Counted from the stretch's first letter, positions 24,376 to 33,807 are shown. The stretch: 64,000 nucleotides of DNA from Halothiobacillus sp. (GCA_020061705.1 JAGUXT010000027.1:1-64000); one strand, 5' to 3'. The notes: generated by a model not told the origin, from the letters alone. A program made the numbers and translations.

Positions 24376-26631
24376 TCACTTGGTGAGGGCGATGAACAGC
24401 TCGGGCAGTTTTTCCGGCAGGGTTTCGATGCGGTCGATGACGGTGTATTGGCGGCCAAAAATGTCGGACACGTATTCATCGGCTTTGGGGTCGAGGCTGA
24501 TGCAGTAGGTGAATATGCCGTCACGATCCAGTTCGTTGACCGCCTGGCGTGCGTCTTCGATCAGGGCGCGCGGGTCGGTCACGTCGATGTCGGCGGGTTG
24601 GCCATCGGTGAGGATCAGCATGAGCTTTTTGTCGGCCTTGCGCTTGCCAAGGTAGTGTCCGGCGTGGCGCATGGCGGCACCCATGCGGGTGGAAAAACCG
24701 GCCTGGATGGCGGCAAGGCGGCCTTTGACCTCGTCGTTCCACTTTTCGCTAAAGCCCTTGATGTGCTGGTAGCGCACGTCGTGGCGGGTGTTGGAGGAGA
24801 AGCCGGCAATGGCGAGCGGGTCGCCAAGTTTTTCGATGGCCCAGGCCAGCAGGGAGACGGCTTCTTGCGAGAGTTGCAGGATGCTTTGTTCGCTGCCCGC
24901 GACTTTTTCATTCAGCGATTCGGATAGGTCGAGCACGAGGCTGACGGCAATGTCGCGTCCGGAGGTGCGGTGGCTCATGTTGATGCGCGGGTCGGGCTGG
25001 GCACCGCCCTTGAGGTCAATCAGCGAGCGGATGGCAACATCCAGGTCAAGTTCGCTGCCTTCTTCCTGATAACGAATGCGGACTTTGTCTTGCGGCTTGA
25101 GCAAATCAAGAATGCGCTTGAGCTGTTTGGCGGTGCCAGCGTGCTTTTGCAGCAGTTTGTCGATGTCGGTGGCGTTGCCGCTCGGGTGCAGCGCTTCATA
25201 CAGGCTGACCCAGTCGGGGCGGTAGCTTTGGCTGTTGTAGTCCCATTCGGGGTAGTGGCGCGGCGGCAGGCCGGTGATTTCTTCGTCGGGTTCGATTTTG
25301 CGCTTTTCGTCAAAGGCTTCTTCTTCGTCGCCGGGTTCGATGAATTGCCACAGTTGGCGGTTGTCGTCGCGGTAGTCGATGACAGTGTTGTCGAAGTGCA
25401 CCTTGGCAAACTGGTCGCTTTGGCGGCGGGTTTTGGCCACGTAGGAGAGTGCCAGCCCGGCGATGTCGCGGGTCGATGATTCGCCGCCCGCCATAATGGC
25501 GTGAAAGCGTTGCACAAAGTCGTTCAGGTCGGCATTGGTGTAGCCGTGAGCCGGGTCGAGCAGGGCGCGCGAGAGCATGGCGAGGCGATGACGCAGGCAG
25601 GAAGTGGTTTCCGGGTCGCAGGCATCTTCAACCGGCTTGGGGTGCAGGCCGAGGAGGATGCGGGCAAGGCCGGGGTATTCGCGTATCAGCAGGGTGTCGA
25701 TGCGGCAGTCTTCGAAAAATTCGACCGCCATGCGCTGGAAGGGACTCCAGTTGTCGGCAATTTGCGGCAGGCTCCAGCGGCGGTGGCCGACGATATGCGC
25801 CAGGGTGGCGCGGTAGCGGTCGATGGCTTTGATTTCGCCGGCGTCGTCCTGTACGTCGGGCACGCGGATGCCAAGCTTGTCATAATACGGAATCGGCTTG
25901 CGCAGTTCGTCGAAAGCGGTGGAATAGGGCACGAGTTGTTCGCTGTCGTTCCACAGGCCGCGCAGGTAAAGATCGAGTTTGCGTTCCACATCGACAAACA
26001 GGGTGCCGTGGCGCTCGCGCTGCATCACGGCACGGCTGTCGGCGGATTGCAGGCTGAAAAACTCGGCCTGACGCTCCGGGTGATGGTGGTAGTTGCGGAT
26101 GCCGTAGTCCACCCAGTTTCTTACGCCGGACAGCGCAAGCTGGTTGAGCAGGAAGGGCGCCTGCGCAAGAAACTCCGGCAGGCCGGGGCTGGGGAAGGTG
26201 GAGTGGTGGCCGTGGATCGAGCCGGTGGTGCGCTCGGTCAGGTCGTTGATAATGGCAAGATAGTCGTCCAGTTGTTCGGCAGAGGGCAGGCGGCGCGCCA
26301 CGGCGGCCAGGTTTTGCAGAAAGGGGTTGATGGCACGGCTGTTGGGTGAGCGTTGCAGACCACTGATCAGTTGCATCACTTTGGGCAGGCTGTCTTCGCC
26401 TGCGGCGGCGGCCACGGCGGGCCATTCTTCCAGAAAAATCAGCATCGGTTCCGCGCCGCGCCCAAGTTTGCCCAAGGCACGTGCGGCATCCAGGTAGGCG
26501 TCCATGCCGCGTGTGCTCAGGCTGAGGATGGCTTCGGCCATGCTGGCTTCGAAGATCGCTTCAACCTGGGGGAAGCGGGTGTCGAGTCTGGCGCGATAAG
26601 CCTGGAGTTGTTCAGTGGTGATGGCGGTCAT
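24376..26631 (-). CDS. cbbO: RuBisCO activation protein CbbO (VWA domain)
   Basis: This is a 751-residue protein with a C-terminal von Willebrand A domain. The MIDAS motif is DLSESLNE near residue 555, with ILTDGQPADIDV further on. The large N-terminal helical region is typical of CbbO/NorD. CbbO is the adaptor that, with hexameric CbbQ, removes inhibitory sugar phosphates from RuBisCO. NorD is the close alternative, but position after cbbM and cbbQ identifies CbbO. It is separated from cbbQ by a REP-like hairpin. Confidence 0.93.
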   Translation of the reverse strand: MTAITTEQLQAYRARLDTRFPQVEAIFEASMAEAILSLSTRGMDAYLDAARALGKLGRGAEPMLIFLEEWPAVAAAAGEDSLPKVMQLISGLQRSPNSRAINPFLQNLAAVARRLPSAEQLDDYLAIINDLTERTTGSIHGHHSTFPSPGLPEFLAQAPFLLNQLALSGVRNWVDYGIRNYHHHPERQAEFFSLQSADSRAVMQRERHGTLFVDVERKLDLYLRGLWNDSEQLVPYSTAFDELRKPIPYYDKLGIRVPDVQDDAGEIKAIDRYRATLAHIVGHRRWSLPQIADNWSPFQRMAVEFFEDCRIDTLLIREYPGLARILLGLHPKPVEDACDPETTSCLRHRLAMLSRALLDPAHGYTNADLNDFVQRFHAIMAGGESSTRDIAGLALSYVAKTRRQSDQFAKVHFDNTVIDYRDDNRQLWQFIEPGDEEEAFDEKRKIEPDEEITGLPPRHYPEWDYNSQSYRPDWVSLYEALHPSGNATDIDKLLQKHAGTAKQLKRILDLLKPQDKVRIRYQEEGSELDLDVAIRSLIDLKGGAQPDPRINMSHRTSGRDIAVSLVLDLSESLNEKVAGSEQSILQLSQEAVSLLAWAIEKLGDPLAIAGFSSNTRHDVRYQHIKGFSEKWNDEVKGRLAAIQAGFSTRMGAAMRHAGHYLGKRKADKKLMLILTDGQPADIDVTDPRALIEDARQAVNELDRDGIFTYCISLDPKADEYVSDIFGRQYTVIDRIETLPEKLPELFIALTK

Positions 26632-26663
26632 GGTGTGTGCTTCCTGATTTCAGACCTCCTCAT

Positions 26664-26728
26664 GTAGGTGCGACAAATTCGCACGATTCGCTCACGGTGA
26701 CGATGGTGTGCGAATTTGTCGCACCTAC
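26664..26728. repeat. REP-like 21-bp inverted repeat between cbbQ and cbbO
   Basis: Positions 26664-26684 (starting GTAGGTGCGACA) and 26708-26728 are perfect inverse copies separated by 23 nt. Arms of this TAGGTGCGAATTTGTCGCACC type are widespread in proteobacterial genomes. The hairpin would form in the cbbMQO mRNA and may lower cbbO output relative to cbbQ. Confidence 0.85.
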
Positions 26729-26763
26729 GATCTTCATCCCGCGAGGGAAATGGGAGCAAGTCT

Positions 26764-27567
26764 TTAAGCAAAGGTCGCGTCGATCGCGTGTTCGAGTGTG
26801 GCGCGAATGTCGGCATCGTCGGTAATCGGTTGTACCAGCGCCATGCGGCAGGCATCGTGCGGGTGAATGCCGTCCTTGATGAGGGTGGCTGCGTAAACCA
26901 GCAAGCGGGTGGAGATGCCTTCGTCCAGGCCGTGACCCTTGAGGTTGCGTGCGGTGTGGCCGATTTTGACCAATTTGGCAGCGGTGGCTTCGTCCAGACC
27001 GGCTTCCTTGGCGAGAATGCTGGCTTCCAGCTCGGCGGTCGGATAGTCGAAGGCAAAGCCGGTGAAACGCTGCTTGGTGGACTGTTTCAAGTCCTTCATC
27101 AGGTTCTGGTAGCCGGGGTTGTAGGAGATGACCAGCTGGAAATCCGGGTGCGCCTCGATCAGCTCCCCCTTTTTGTCCAGCGGCAGGGTGCGGCGGTGGT
27201 CGGTGAGCGGGTGGATCACGACGGTGGTGTCCTGGCGCGCTTCGACGATTTCATCCAGATAGCAGATAGCACCGATGCGTGCTGCCGTGGTCAGCGGGCC
27301 ATCCAGCCAGCGCGTGCCGTTGGCATCCAGCAGGTAGCGCCCCACCAGATCGGAGGCGGTCATGTCTTCGTTGCAGGCCACGGTAATCAGCGGCTTGTTC
27401 AGCTTCCAGGCCATGTATTCGACAAATCGTGACTTGCCGCAGCCGGTGGGGCCTTTGACCATGACCGGGAGTTTGTTGCGGTAGGCAGCTTCATACAGCG
27501 CAACTTCATTGCCTTGTTGCTGATAGAAAGGTTCCTTGCGGACGAGGTACTGGTCTTTGTCGGTCAT
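26764..27567 (-). CDS. cbbQ: RuBisCO activase AAA+ ATPase CbbQ
   Basis: This is a 267-residue MoxR-type AAA+ ATPase. Walker A is GPTGCGKS at 39-46, Walker B is ICYLDEIVEA near 105, and the substrate loop and sensor regions include VISYNPGYQNL. With CbbO it powers RuBisCO reactivation. The start at 27567 (MTDKDQY) is chosen because the longer frame runs through non-coding sequence between the genes. It lies 157 bp after cbbM, with a GC hairpin (27683-27704) between. Confidence 0.96.
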   Translation of the reverse strand: MTDKDQYLVRKEPFYQQQGNEVALYEAAYRNKLPVMVKGPTGCGKSRFVEYMAWKLNKPLITVACNEDMTASDLVGRYLLDANGTRWLDGPLTTAARIGAICYLDEIVEARQDTTVVIHPLTDHRRTLPLDKKGELIEAHPDFQLVISYNPGYQNLMKDLKQSTKQRFTGFAFDYPTAELEASILAKEAGLDEATAAKLVKIGHTARNLKGHGLDEGISTRLLVYAATLIKDGIHPHDACRMALVQPITDDADIRATLEHAIDATFA

Positions 27568-27682
27568 GGCTAGGTTCCTGATGGCGAGCTTGGCGATAGG
27601 CACGGGCTGAGTGCGTATTGCCAAGCTGGCGGTTTGATACTGGAGGCTGTGTGCCGTGCAGCGCACAACCCCCTATCCCCAA

Positions 27683-27704
27683 CCCTCCCCCGCGAGGGGG
27701 AGGG
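27683..27704. repeat. GC-rich hairpin between cbbM and cbbQ
   Basis: CCCTCCCCC (27683-27691) pairs with GGGGGAGGG (27696-27704). No T-run follows on the - strand. It may act as an mRNA-stabilising or attenuating stem just past the cbbM stop, giving more cbbM than cbbQ message. It resembles the 540-605 repeat. Confidence 0.55.
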
Positions 27705-27724
27705 AGCATTCAGTTCGGCGTCAA

Positions 27725-29104
27725 TTATTTGTGCACGCCGAGCTTCTCGCGCCAGCCCGGGAAGATCGCGTCGGCATCTTTCGGGAAGGATTCAAAGGCG
27801 CGGGCAAATTCCTTGTGTTCCTTGGCGAACTCGATGGGGTCAGCACCGGCTTTCCAGCACTCGTAGGATTGACGCAGGGAGATGGCGCCAGCCGCCGGGC
27901 TGTCGATGTGGCCGTAAGAACCGCCACCTGCGGTGTTGATCACGTTGCCGTGGCCGAGGTTTTCGAAGAAGCCTGGCAGACGCAGGGCGTTCATGCCGCC
28001 GGAGATGATCGGGGTGGTGGGCTTCATGCCATACCACTTCTGGAAGTAGATCGGACCCTGGCACTCGTCGCGCTCGATCATGTAGGCGATGTTGCGGTCG
28101 TCACCTTCGCCTTCCATCTTGCCATAGCCCATGGTGCCCACATGGATACCGGAAGCACCCTGCAGACGGCTCATCTTGGCCAGAACGAAGGCGGTGTAGC
28201 CGCGCTTGGCGCTAGGTGAAGTCACGGCGCCGTGACCGGCACGGTGGTAGTGCAGATACTGGCTGGGATACTGACGACGTGCAGTAGTCACCATACCAGG
28301 GCCGCCGACGTAGCCATCCACCAGGAAGGCCAGCTTGTCAGCATCCGGGCCGAACACTTCCAGGCCGTAGTCAGCGCGGGCGCACATTTCATAATGGTCG
28401 TCAGCGGTGATGTTCATGGAGAACAGCTTGGCCTGGCCGGTTTCGTCCTGGGCGCGCTTCATGGCGTCATAGACCAGCGGCAGAACTTTCTTCAGCGGGC
28501 AGAAGGTCTGGTTGCCCTGGGGCTCGTCGTTCTTGATGAAGTCGCCACCCAGCCAGAACTGGTAGGCCGCTGCAGCGAACGGCTCGGGACGCAGGCCCAG
28601 CTTCGGCTTGATGATGGTGCCGGCGATGTAGCCGCCGTCCTGCACCGGACGACCGAGGATGCGCCACAGGTTGGAGATGTCGGTGGCGGGGCCGTCGAAC
28701 ATCTGGATGCAGCGCTCGGGCACGTAGAAGTCGATCATCTTGGCGTGCTCGATATCGCCCATGCCCTGGTTGTTACCGATGGCCAGGGTGAGGAAGGAGA
28801 CCAGCATGAAACGACCGTCAGTCACGTTGCGATCGAACAGCTCGATCGGATATGCAATGCGCATGTCTTCGGTGGCTTCGTCGATGAAGTACACCAGCGC
28901 GTCCACACCCTTGGTGAAGTCGTCGGTGGTGGATACTTCGACGTTGGTGCCGGTCGAGGACTCGGCTGCAAAGTGGGCAGCTGCCTCAAGGTAGCCGTAA
29001 CCAGCCTTGGGCTTCATCTTGTAGGCGACGAGAATATGTTTGCCACCGGCGATCAGGTCTTCTTCTTTCAGACTCAGATCGGCGTAACGATTGGATTGGT
29101 CCAT
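27725..29104 (-). CDS. cbbM: Form II RuBisCO large subunit CbbM
   Basis: This is a 459-residue form II ribulose-1,5-bisphosphate carboxylase/oxygenase, a homodimer-based enzyme that needs no small subunit. Active-site landmarks: [12 protein letters not shown] (catalytic Lys near 163), [14 protein letters not shown] (carbamylated Lys near 188) and loop-6 [13 protein letters not shown]. No cbbS gene follows, in line with form II. The start at 29104 has an AGGAG ribosome site; longer frames toward 29194 cross the promoter region. It is transcribed divergently from cbbR. Confidence 0.98.
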   Translation of the reverse strand: MDQSNRYADLSLKEEDLIAGGKHILVAYKMKPKAGYGYLEAAAHFAAESSTGTNVEVSTTDDFTKGVDALVYFIDEATEDMRIAYPIELFDRNVTDGRFMLVSFLTLAIGNNQGMGDIEHAKMIDFYVPERCIQMFDGPATDISNLWRILGRPVQDGGYIAGTIIKPKLGLRPEPFAAAAYQFWLGGDFIKNDEPQGNQTFCPLKKVLPLVYDAMKRAQDETGQAKLFSMNITADDHYEMCARADYGLEVFGPDADKLAFLVDGYVGGPGMVTTARRQYPSQYLHYHRAGHGAVTSPSAKRGYTAFVLAKMSRLQGASGIHVGTMGYGKMEGEGDDRNIAYMIERDECQGPIYFQKWYGMKPTTPIISGGMNALRLPGFFENLGHGNVINTAGGGSYGHIDSPAAGAISLRQSYECWKAGADPIEFAKEHKEFARAFESFPKDADAIFPGWREKLGVHK

Positions 29105-29217
29105 GATGCTCTCCTGTAAAGGGTGTCGATGCGATTTAATAACGCTATGGCCTTTGGGGTTGCCCCTAAGGTTTGCGTACTGTACCCCTCGCAATGTATA
29201 AGAGACATTCGTATATT

Positions 29218-29234
29218 CTGATAAAAACTATCAG
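29218..29234. promoter_or_regulatory. Candidate CbbR operator dyad
   Basis: CTGATA (29218-29223) and TATCAG (29229-29234) are a perfect 6-bp dyad with a 5-nt spacer, lying in the 138-bp space between the divergent cbbM and cbbR starts. LysR regulators bind such dyads in divergent regions. The exact T-N11-A register is not satisfied, so assignment to CbbR is tentative. Confidence 0.45.
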
Positions 29235-29242
29235 GGCAGCTT

Positions 29243-30169
29243 ATGATTCACCTTACCCTGCGCCAGCTTCAGTTGTTTGATGCGGTGGCGCGTCATTTGA
29301 GCTTTTCGCGTGCCTCTGGCGAGCTGCATTTGTCGCAGCCCGCCGTGTCAATGCAGATCAAGCAACTGGAAGAAGCCGTGGGAATGCCCTTGTTCGAGCA
29401 GGTGGGTAAGAAGATTTTCCTCACCGATGCCGGGCGCGAAGTGCAACGTAGCAGCCAGGAAATTTCGCAAAATCTGCTTGATCTTGAGGGTGCGTTGGCC
29501 GATTTGCAGGGTTTGAAGTCCGGGCGGTTAATTGTGGGGGTGGTCAGCACCGCGAGCGTGTTCGCCACGCGCCTGATGGCGCACTACCGCAAACTTCATT
29601 CCGAAGTGCAACTCACGCTGAACGTGGTCAATCGTGAGACCTTGTTGCATCAATTGGCGCACAACGAGACGGATCTTGCGATTATGGGGCAGCCTCCCGA
29701 AGGACGTGATCTGAGTGCGCAAGCCTTTATGCGCAACCCTCTGGTTTTGGTGGCAGCGGCTGATCACCCGATGGCGGGCGAGCGTGCCATTCCGTTTGCG
29801 CGCCTTGCGGGAATGCCTTTGCTTGGGCGTGAGCCGGGTTCGGGGACGCGCAGTGCAATGGAGGCAATTTTCCGCAAGCATGGCATTGGACTGGCTCCGG
29901 CGATGGAGATGAATAACAACGAAGCGATCAAACAAGCGGTCGAAGTCGGCCTTGGGCTGGGTGTTGTGTCGCAACATACCGTGGAGCAGGAGCTACGCAG
30001 CGGTCGCATGGTGGCGCTTGATGTGGAGGGCTTTCCCATTATGCGCGACTGGTATCTGGTCTATCGTCAGGGCAAGCGCTTGTCGCCTGCAGCTCAGTCG
30101 TTCCGTGATTTTGTTCTGGAGCAGGGGGCGCAGATGGAGCTTGGTGTGCCGCGAGCTGTGACTCGTTAG
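29243..30169 (+). CDS. cbbR: LysR-type regulator CbbR
   Basis: This is a 308-residue LysR family regulator. The N-terminal winged helix-turn-helix (LRQLQLFDAVARHLSFSRAS..LHLSQPAVSMQIKQLE, residues 4-45) is followed by a periplasmic-binding-fold effector domain (about 90-295). CbbR regulators sense Calvin-cycle metabolites and activate cbb operons. Its position, divergent from cbbM, supports this name over other LysR types. It is followed by a terminator at about 30246. Confidence 0.94.
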   Translation: MIHLTLRQLQLFDAVARHLSFSRASGELHLSQPAVSMQIKQLEEAVGMPLFEQVGKKIFLTDAGREVQRSSQEISQNLLDLEGALADLQGLKSGRLIVGVVSTASVFATRLMAHYRKLHSEVQLTLNVVNRETLLHQLAHNETDLAIMGQPPEGRDLSAQAFMRNPLVLVAAADHPMAGERAIPFARLAGMPLLGREPGSGTRSAMEAIFRKHGIGLAPAMEMNNNEAIKQAVEVGLGLGVVSQHTVEQELRSGRMVALDVEGFPIMRDWYLVYRQGKRLSPAAQSFRDFVLEQGAQMELGVPRAVTR

Positions 30170-30245
30170 GCTGCTGGGTAAGGTTGTCAGGGTCAGGCGC
30201 TCTCTGTTGGCCAGGTGCGATATGTTGTAGATTGATGCAACGCAG

Positions 30246-30275
30246 AAGGCTCGATTCAGAGCCTTTACTTTTTAT
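30246..30275 (+). terminator. Intrinsic terminator after cbbR
   Basis: AAGGCTC (30246-30252) pairs with GAGCCTT (30259-30265) around a 6-nt loop and is followed by TACTTTTTATTT. It lies about 40 bp before the exbB ribosome site. Confidence 0.75.
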
Positions 30276-30302
30276 TTGCCTTACCCGCTGCTGGAGATTG
30301 TT

Positions 30303-30746
30303 GTGCTTGAATCCCTCAAAATAGCGCTGGATTTTGGCGTATTGGGTTTACTGGCGATCATGAGTGTATTGATGATCGCCATGGCGCTGGAGCGGTTCAT
30401 GTTCTATCGCGCCGTCAACCTTGCGCACTATGAGCATCAGGACACGCTGAATATTGAGCTGACCCGCAACCTGACCTGGATTTATACGGTAGGTGCTAAC
30501 GCGCCGTATGTAGGGCTTTTGGGTACGGTGCTGGGCATTCTGATTACGTTTTACGAAATGGGGCAGGGCGGGCAGGTGGATGTGAATCACATCATGCTCG
30601 GGCTGGCGCTGGCCCTGAAAGCAACGGCGGCGGGCCTGGTGGTGGCGATCCCGGCAATCGTGATTTACAACGGCCTGACCCGTAAAGTTGACGTGCTGAT
30701 GGGGCAGTGGCGGGCGTTGAAGGGCCATATGCCAGCGGTCGAGTGA
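30303..30746 (+). CDS. exbB: TonB-system proton channel subunit ExbB
   Basis: This is a 147-residue MotA/TolQ/ExbB-family membrane protein with three spans: about 10-30, 65-88 and 105-128. VGLLGTVLGILITF and the LALALKATAAGLVVAIPAI helix are diagnostic. It is short, like the compact ExbB of epsilon- and some other proteobacteria. GTG 30303 is chosen because GGAG at 30293-30296 is correctly spaced; a TTG at 30276 is the alternative. It leads a three-gene exbB-exbD-tonB operon. Confidence 0.9.
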   Translation: MLESLKIALDFGVLGLLAIMSVLMIAMALERFMFYRAVNLAHYEHQDTLNIELTRNLTWIYTVGANAPYVGLLGTVLGILITFYEMGQGGQVDVNHIMLGLALALKATAAGLVVAIPAIVIYNGLTRKVDVLMGQWRALKGHMPAVE

Positions 30747-30749
30747 GCC

Positions 30750-31127
30750 ATGAAAAAATTCGATCAGATCAATGTGATCCCCTTTATCGACATCATGCTG
30801 GTGTTGTTGGCGATTGTGTTGACCACGGCCACGTTTATTGCTCAGGGGCGCATTCCGCTCAACTTGCCTGAGGCGCAACATGCCGCCGCAGCGCAAAACG
30901 ACAAACCCATGGAAATCAGCATTGATGCCGAGCGCAAGCTGTATCTGGATACGGCACTGGTGCATCTTATGGAGCTGGATCAGCGACTTGGGCTGGTCAA
31001 GCCCGAACAGCCGATTGTGTTGCGCGTGGATGCCAGCGTGCCCTTTAACGATGTCGTCGGCGTGCTGGATATTTTGCAGAAATACCATTTGAACAAGCTG
31101 AGCATCGTTACGGTACGCAAGGGATGA
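30750..31127 (+). CDS. exbD: TonB-system subunit ExbD
   Basis: This is a 125-residue ExbD/TolR protein. The single N-terminal transmembrane helix carries the essential Asp14 in PFIDIMLVLLAIVL, followed by a periplasmic domain. With ExbB it converts the proton gradient into movement of TonB. It starts 3 bp after exbB and its stop overlaps tonB (ATGA), so subunit synthesis is coupled. Confidence 0.95.
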   Translation: MKKFDQINVIPFIDIMLVLLAIVLTTATFIAQGRIPLNLPEAQHAAAAQNDKPMEISIDAERKLYLDTALVHLMELDQRLGLVKPEQPIVLRVDASVPFNDVVGVLDILQKYHLNKLSIVTVRKG

Positions 31128-31927
31128 AGGCACGAGGTGCGCGCAGCGCGCTACTGGCATGGGGCGGCTCGTTGCTGCTGCATGGATTGGCGCTGTTCGC
31201 CCTGCTGTGGTGGCTGGGGGATGTGTTGAAACCAGCGGAGCCGGTGGCGCGTCCGGTACCCATGAGCCTGGCGATGCTGGTTGAGCCAGCGATCAAACCG
31301 ATGCAACACCCCGCTGAACCAGTGACAGAGCCGGTGTCAGTGGTTGAGGCAGTACCAGAACCTGTTTCTGAGCCGGAGGTTGTGCCAAAGCCGGTGGTGA
31401 TTGAGCCGGTACCGATTGTTCAGCCCAAACCGGCGGTCAAGCCAGCACCGCCAAAGCCGAAACCGATGGCAGAAAAGCCGCGCGTCAAGCCGGTGCCGGT
31501 CAGTCCGGCGTCACCTTCGCCGAGCGAGGCGCTTGTCGTGTCAACGTCCGCGCCTGCCGAGTCTGTCGAAACGCAAGCCACGCCCGTGCTTGCGCCCGTT
31601 TTGCCTGCGCCGGTCGCGGCGGATGTCCAAGCCGATGCCGAGGCAGCTTACAAGGCGCGCGTGCGTCAGGCGGTCGCCGAGCACAAGCACTATCCGGCGC
31701 TCGCACGCCGTTTGCGTGAGGAAGGGCGGGTGGTGGTGGCGTTTACGCTGGAAAGCTCCGGGGCGCTGGTTGCGGTTCACATCAAGCAGAGTTCGGGCAG
31801 CGAGCGGCTGGACGAAGCGGCGTTGCAGGCCGTGCGCGATGCCGCACCGTTTCCGCCCTTTCCCGAGGGAAGTGCGCGTCAGCGCTGGGAATTCAGCTTG
31901 CCGCTGAGTTTTATGCTCGATTCCTAA
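31124..31927 (+). CDS. tonB: Energy transducer TonB
   Basis: This is a 267-residue TonB. An N-terminal membrane anchor (about 12-30) is followed by a long Pro/Glu/Val/Lys-rich periplasmic spacer (residues about 45-150) and a C-terminal TonB domain (from about 185: YPALARRLREEGRVVVAF, then SSGSERLDEAALQAVR). It would energise outer-membrane receptors for iron chelates or other large solutes. No TonB-dependent receptor is encoded in the window. It converges on the flavin/cytochrome cluster with only 14 bp between stops. Confidence 0.94.
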   Translation: MKARGARSALLAWGGSLLLHGLALFALLWWLGDVLKPAEPVARPVPMSLAMLVEPAIKPMQHPAEPVTEPVSVVEAVPEPVSEPEVVPKPVVIEPVPIVQPKPAVKPAPPKPKPMAEKPRVKPVPVSPASPSPSEALVVSTSAPAESVETQATPVLAPVLPAPVAADVQADAEAAYKARVRQAVAEHKHYPALARRLREEGRVVVAFTLESSGALVAVHIKQSSGSERLDEAALQAVRDAAPFPPFPEGSARQRWEFSLPLSFMLDS

Positions 31928-31941
31928 AGTCCGACAGGCTG

Positions 31942-32397
31942 CTATGACATCGTTGGTCTAACCGCACGCGCCTTGGCGCGTCGCGCTCCGAAAATATGCG
32001 CCATCAGGATGGTGGGCAGAAGCAGGCCGACTCCAATGTGCGCAAGTACCGCTGCATTGACCACGTTGTCCTCGCCTGCGTAGTAAAGCAACAACCCGCT
32101 GAGCGCCAATAGCGCCAGCGCGCTGATCAGAGCCATACCGCTGATGATGTTTTCCCGGCGCAGCCAGCCGGCGCGCATGTGAACTGTCCAGAGTGCGCCG
32201 ACCAGCAACAGGCACAGGTAGTAACTGGCGGCGTGGCTACTGACAAACCAGGTGCGCGCGCCGCTGGAGAGTGACCAGGGGACGCTCCAGCCCAGGCGCA
32301 TGTCCAGCGCGTTTGGCACCAGCAGAATGCCGCTCAGGATGACCGCGAGGAAAGCCAGGCGTAACAAAAGGGTAAAGCCTGAGGGATATCCGTTCAT
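31942..32397 (-). CDS. Four-helix membrane protein, cytochrome b-like
   Basis: This is a 151-residue integral membrane protein with four predicted spans (about 8-28, 52-72, 88-107 and 116-136). Histidines 55, 73, 120 and 134 lie in or next to helices, as in di-heme b-type (DUF4405/cytochrome b561-like) proteins. It is the last gene of a four-gene - strand set with ApbE and an FMN-binding protein, so a quinol-to-flavin electron conduit is likely. Heme binding is inferred from histidine placement only. Confidence 0.72.
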   Translation of the reverse strand: MNGYPSGFTLLLRLAFLAVILSGILLVPNALDMRLGWSVPWSLSSGARTWFVSSHAASYYLCLLLVGALWTVHMRAGWLRRENIISGMALISALALLALSGLLLYYAGEDNVVNAAVLAHIGVGLLLPTILMAHIFGARRAKARAVRPTMS

Positions 32398-32404
32398 GAG
32401 GTGC

Positions 32405-33253
32405 TCATGTAGAGATTCGAAGCAGGCGACCGCCCAGCTCGCGGATACGTTGGGCGCGTTCGTGCGCAGGGGCGAGAGCGGCTACTTTGGTGAGCGCATC
32501 GGCACGCCAGGTCTCCCCCGCTTGCACTGTCCAGGCGTGCGGACACTGGTTGAAATGTGGGCAGGCGCGACCGTCACAGGCATGAGGAGTGACGATGCAG
32601 GATGGGAAGCGCTGCTGCTCTTCTGTGCTTAGGCCGACCGCCGATGTCGCAATGGCTGTATTGCCCCATTCACCCAGCGAGGCCAGTGCACCATTGGCTT
32701 CGCGCAGCGCAATGCGTGCCGTCTGCGCGCCGAACAGCCGCAGGTCGCCGCCTGCATTGACCATGCCCTGGGTTATGCCATGTGCAATCATCTGTTGCAC
32801 GGCGCAATCCACTGCGTATCCCTTGGCGATACCGTCCAGGGTAATCACGATGGGGCGTTTGAGATGCACACGCAGGCGCGGCAAAAGCTCCAGCGCATCC
32901 CAGCCTTCGTCACCAAGCGAGTGAAAGCCGTGATCGGGCAATCGTCCGGTTTGCACCAGCCGCCCGCCGACACTGAAGTCAAACAGCCCCCCGCTTTTGC
33001 GTGCAACATGCCGCGCCAGTGAAAGCACGCGAAACGTTGCAGGGTTGACGCTGACCGGAGCGCGCCATGCGTACAGATTCACCCGGCTCAGATCACTTGC
33101 AGCATCATGAAAGCTCATCTGCCGCTGGATGTCTTCCATGGCGGAAAAGGCTGCATTGATGGCGGTTTCCGTAAGTGCAGATGCGCCCTCCGCACTGATT
33201 TCGACAAAGGTGCCGAGCAGTGGTCGCATACGGCGCAGTCTGGTGTTGTGCAT
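32405..33253 (-). CDS. apbE: FAD:protein FMN transferase ApbE (second copy)
   Basis: This is a 282-residue ApbE protein starting MHNTRLRRMRPLLGTFVEI. Motifs include GGLFDFSVGGRL, ITLDGIAKGYAVD and VNAGGDLRLFG, then ADALTKVAAL. No convincing signal peptide is visible, unlike the TAT-borne copy at 10153. An in-frame start at 33277 would overlap the upstream gene and does not add a signal. Its obvious substrate is the FMN-binding protein encoded immediately upstream, with an SGAT flavinylation motif. Confidence 0.9.
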   Translation of the reverse strand: MHNTRLRRMRPLLGTFVEISAEGASALTETAINAAFSAMEDIQRQMSFHDAASDLSRVNLYAWRAPVSVNPATFRVLSLARHVARKSGGLFDFSVGGRLVQTGRLPDHGFHSLGDEGWDALELLPRLRVHLKRPIVITLDGIAKGYAVDCAVQQMIAHGITQGMVNAGGDLRLFGAQTARIALREANGALASLGEWGNTAIATSAVGLSTEEQQRFPSCIVTPHACDGRACPHFNQCPHAWTVQAGETWRADALTKVAALAPAHERAQRIRELGGRLLRIST

Positions 33254-33257
33254 GGCA

Positions 33258-33797
33258 TCAGCTCGCAGGCAGCGCAAGCTGTTGCAAGACCAGCAGGCGC
33301 TTCACACCCATCATCACATTGCGACAGGACAGAGTCGCACCGCTGATGTTCGGCACATCCTTGTCCAGCTTGAACGGGTCGGCCAAGGTCTTGCCTTCCA
33401 GTGTCTTGCGCCAGCCGGCTTCGCGCACCTGATCGCCGTGGGTTTCCTTGAAAATCAGTATTTCCACGCCGCTCACCTTGCCCTCGGGCAGCAGGGCGGC
33501 AGCGTAGGTGATGAATTCGTGCTTGCCGACCACGTTGTCAACCACGAACCAGCCGAGCAGTTTTCCGCCCTTTTCAGCGCGCCAGACATCCTGTTTTTCC
33601 CAGCGCTGTTTAACTCCCGCCTTGTCTTCAATGGCATCGCGCTGCGCTTCGGTCATCAGCACCGGCGCAGGCACGAAGCGTTCGGCATCGGGAAAGAGAG
33701 CTCTTTGCGCCTGTTCGACGCTCATGTATTCGACGGCGTAGCTTGGCGCAACCACAAAGGCAGCGGGAATCATCAGCAAAGAGGCGAGTGGTCTCAT
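33258..33797 (-). CDS. Periplasmic FMN-binding domain protein
   Basis: This is a 179-residue exported protein. A signal peptide (MRPLASLLMIPAAFVVAPSYA) is followed by an FMN_bind domain ending in NISGATLSCRNVMMGVKR. Thr in the SGAT motif is the expected covalent FMN site, modified by ApbE encoded next. This type occurs in NqrC/RnfG and in multi-flavin extracellular electron-transfer proteins. The start at 33797 follows GGACGGA; a longer frame lacks a ribosome site. It sits 10 bp after the outer-membrane-type gene start region. Confidence 0.9.
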   Translation of the reverse strand: MRPLASLLMIPAAFVVAPSYAVEYMSVEQAQRALFPDAERFVPAPVLMTEAQRDAIEDKAGVKQRWEKQDVWRAEKGGKLLGWFVVDNVVGKHEFITYAAALLPEGKVSGVEILIFKETHGDQVREAGWRKTLEGKTLADPFKLDKDVPNISGATLSCRNVMMGVKRLLVLQQLALPAS

Positions 33798-33807
33798 ATT
33801 TCCGTCC

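Noticed and set aside
24376-26631. Assignment of the VWA protein as NorD for nitric oxide reductase
   Set aside because: No nor genes are nearby and the cbbM-cbbQ-cbbO order explains it.
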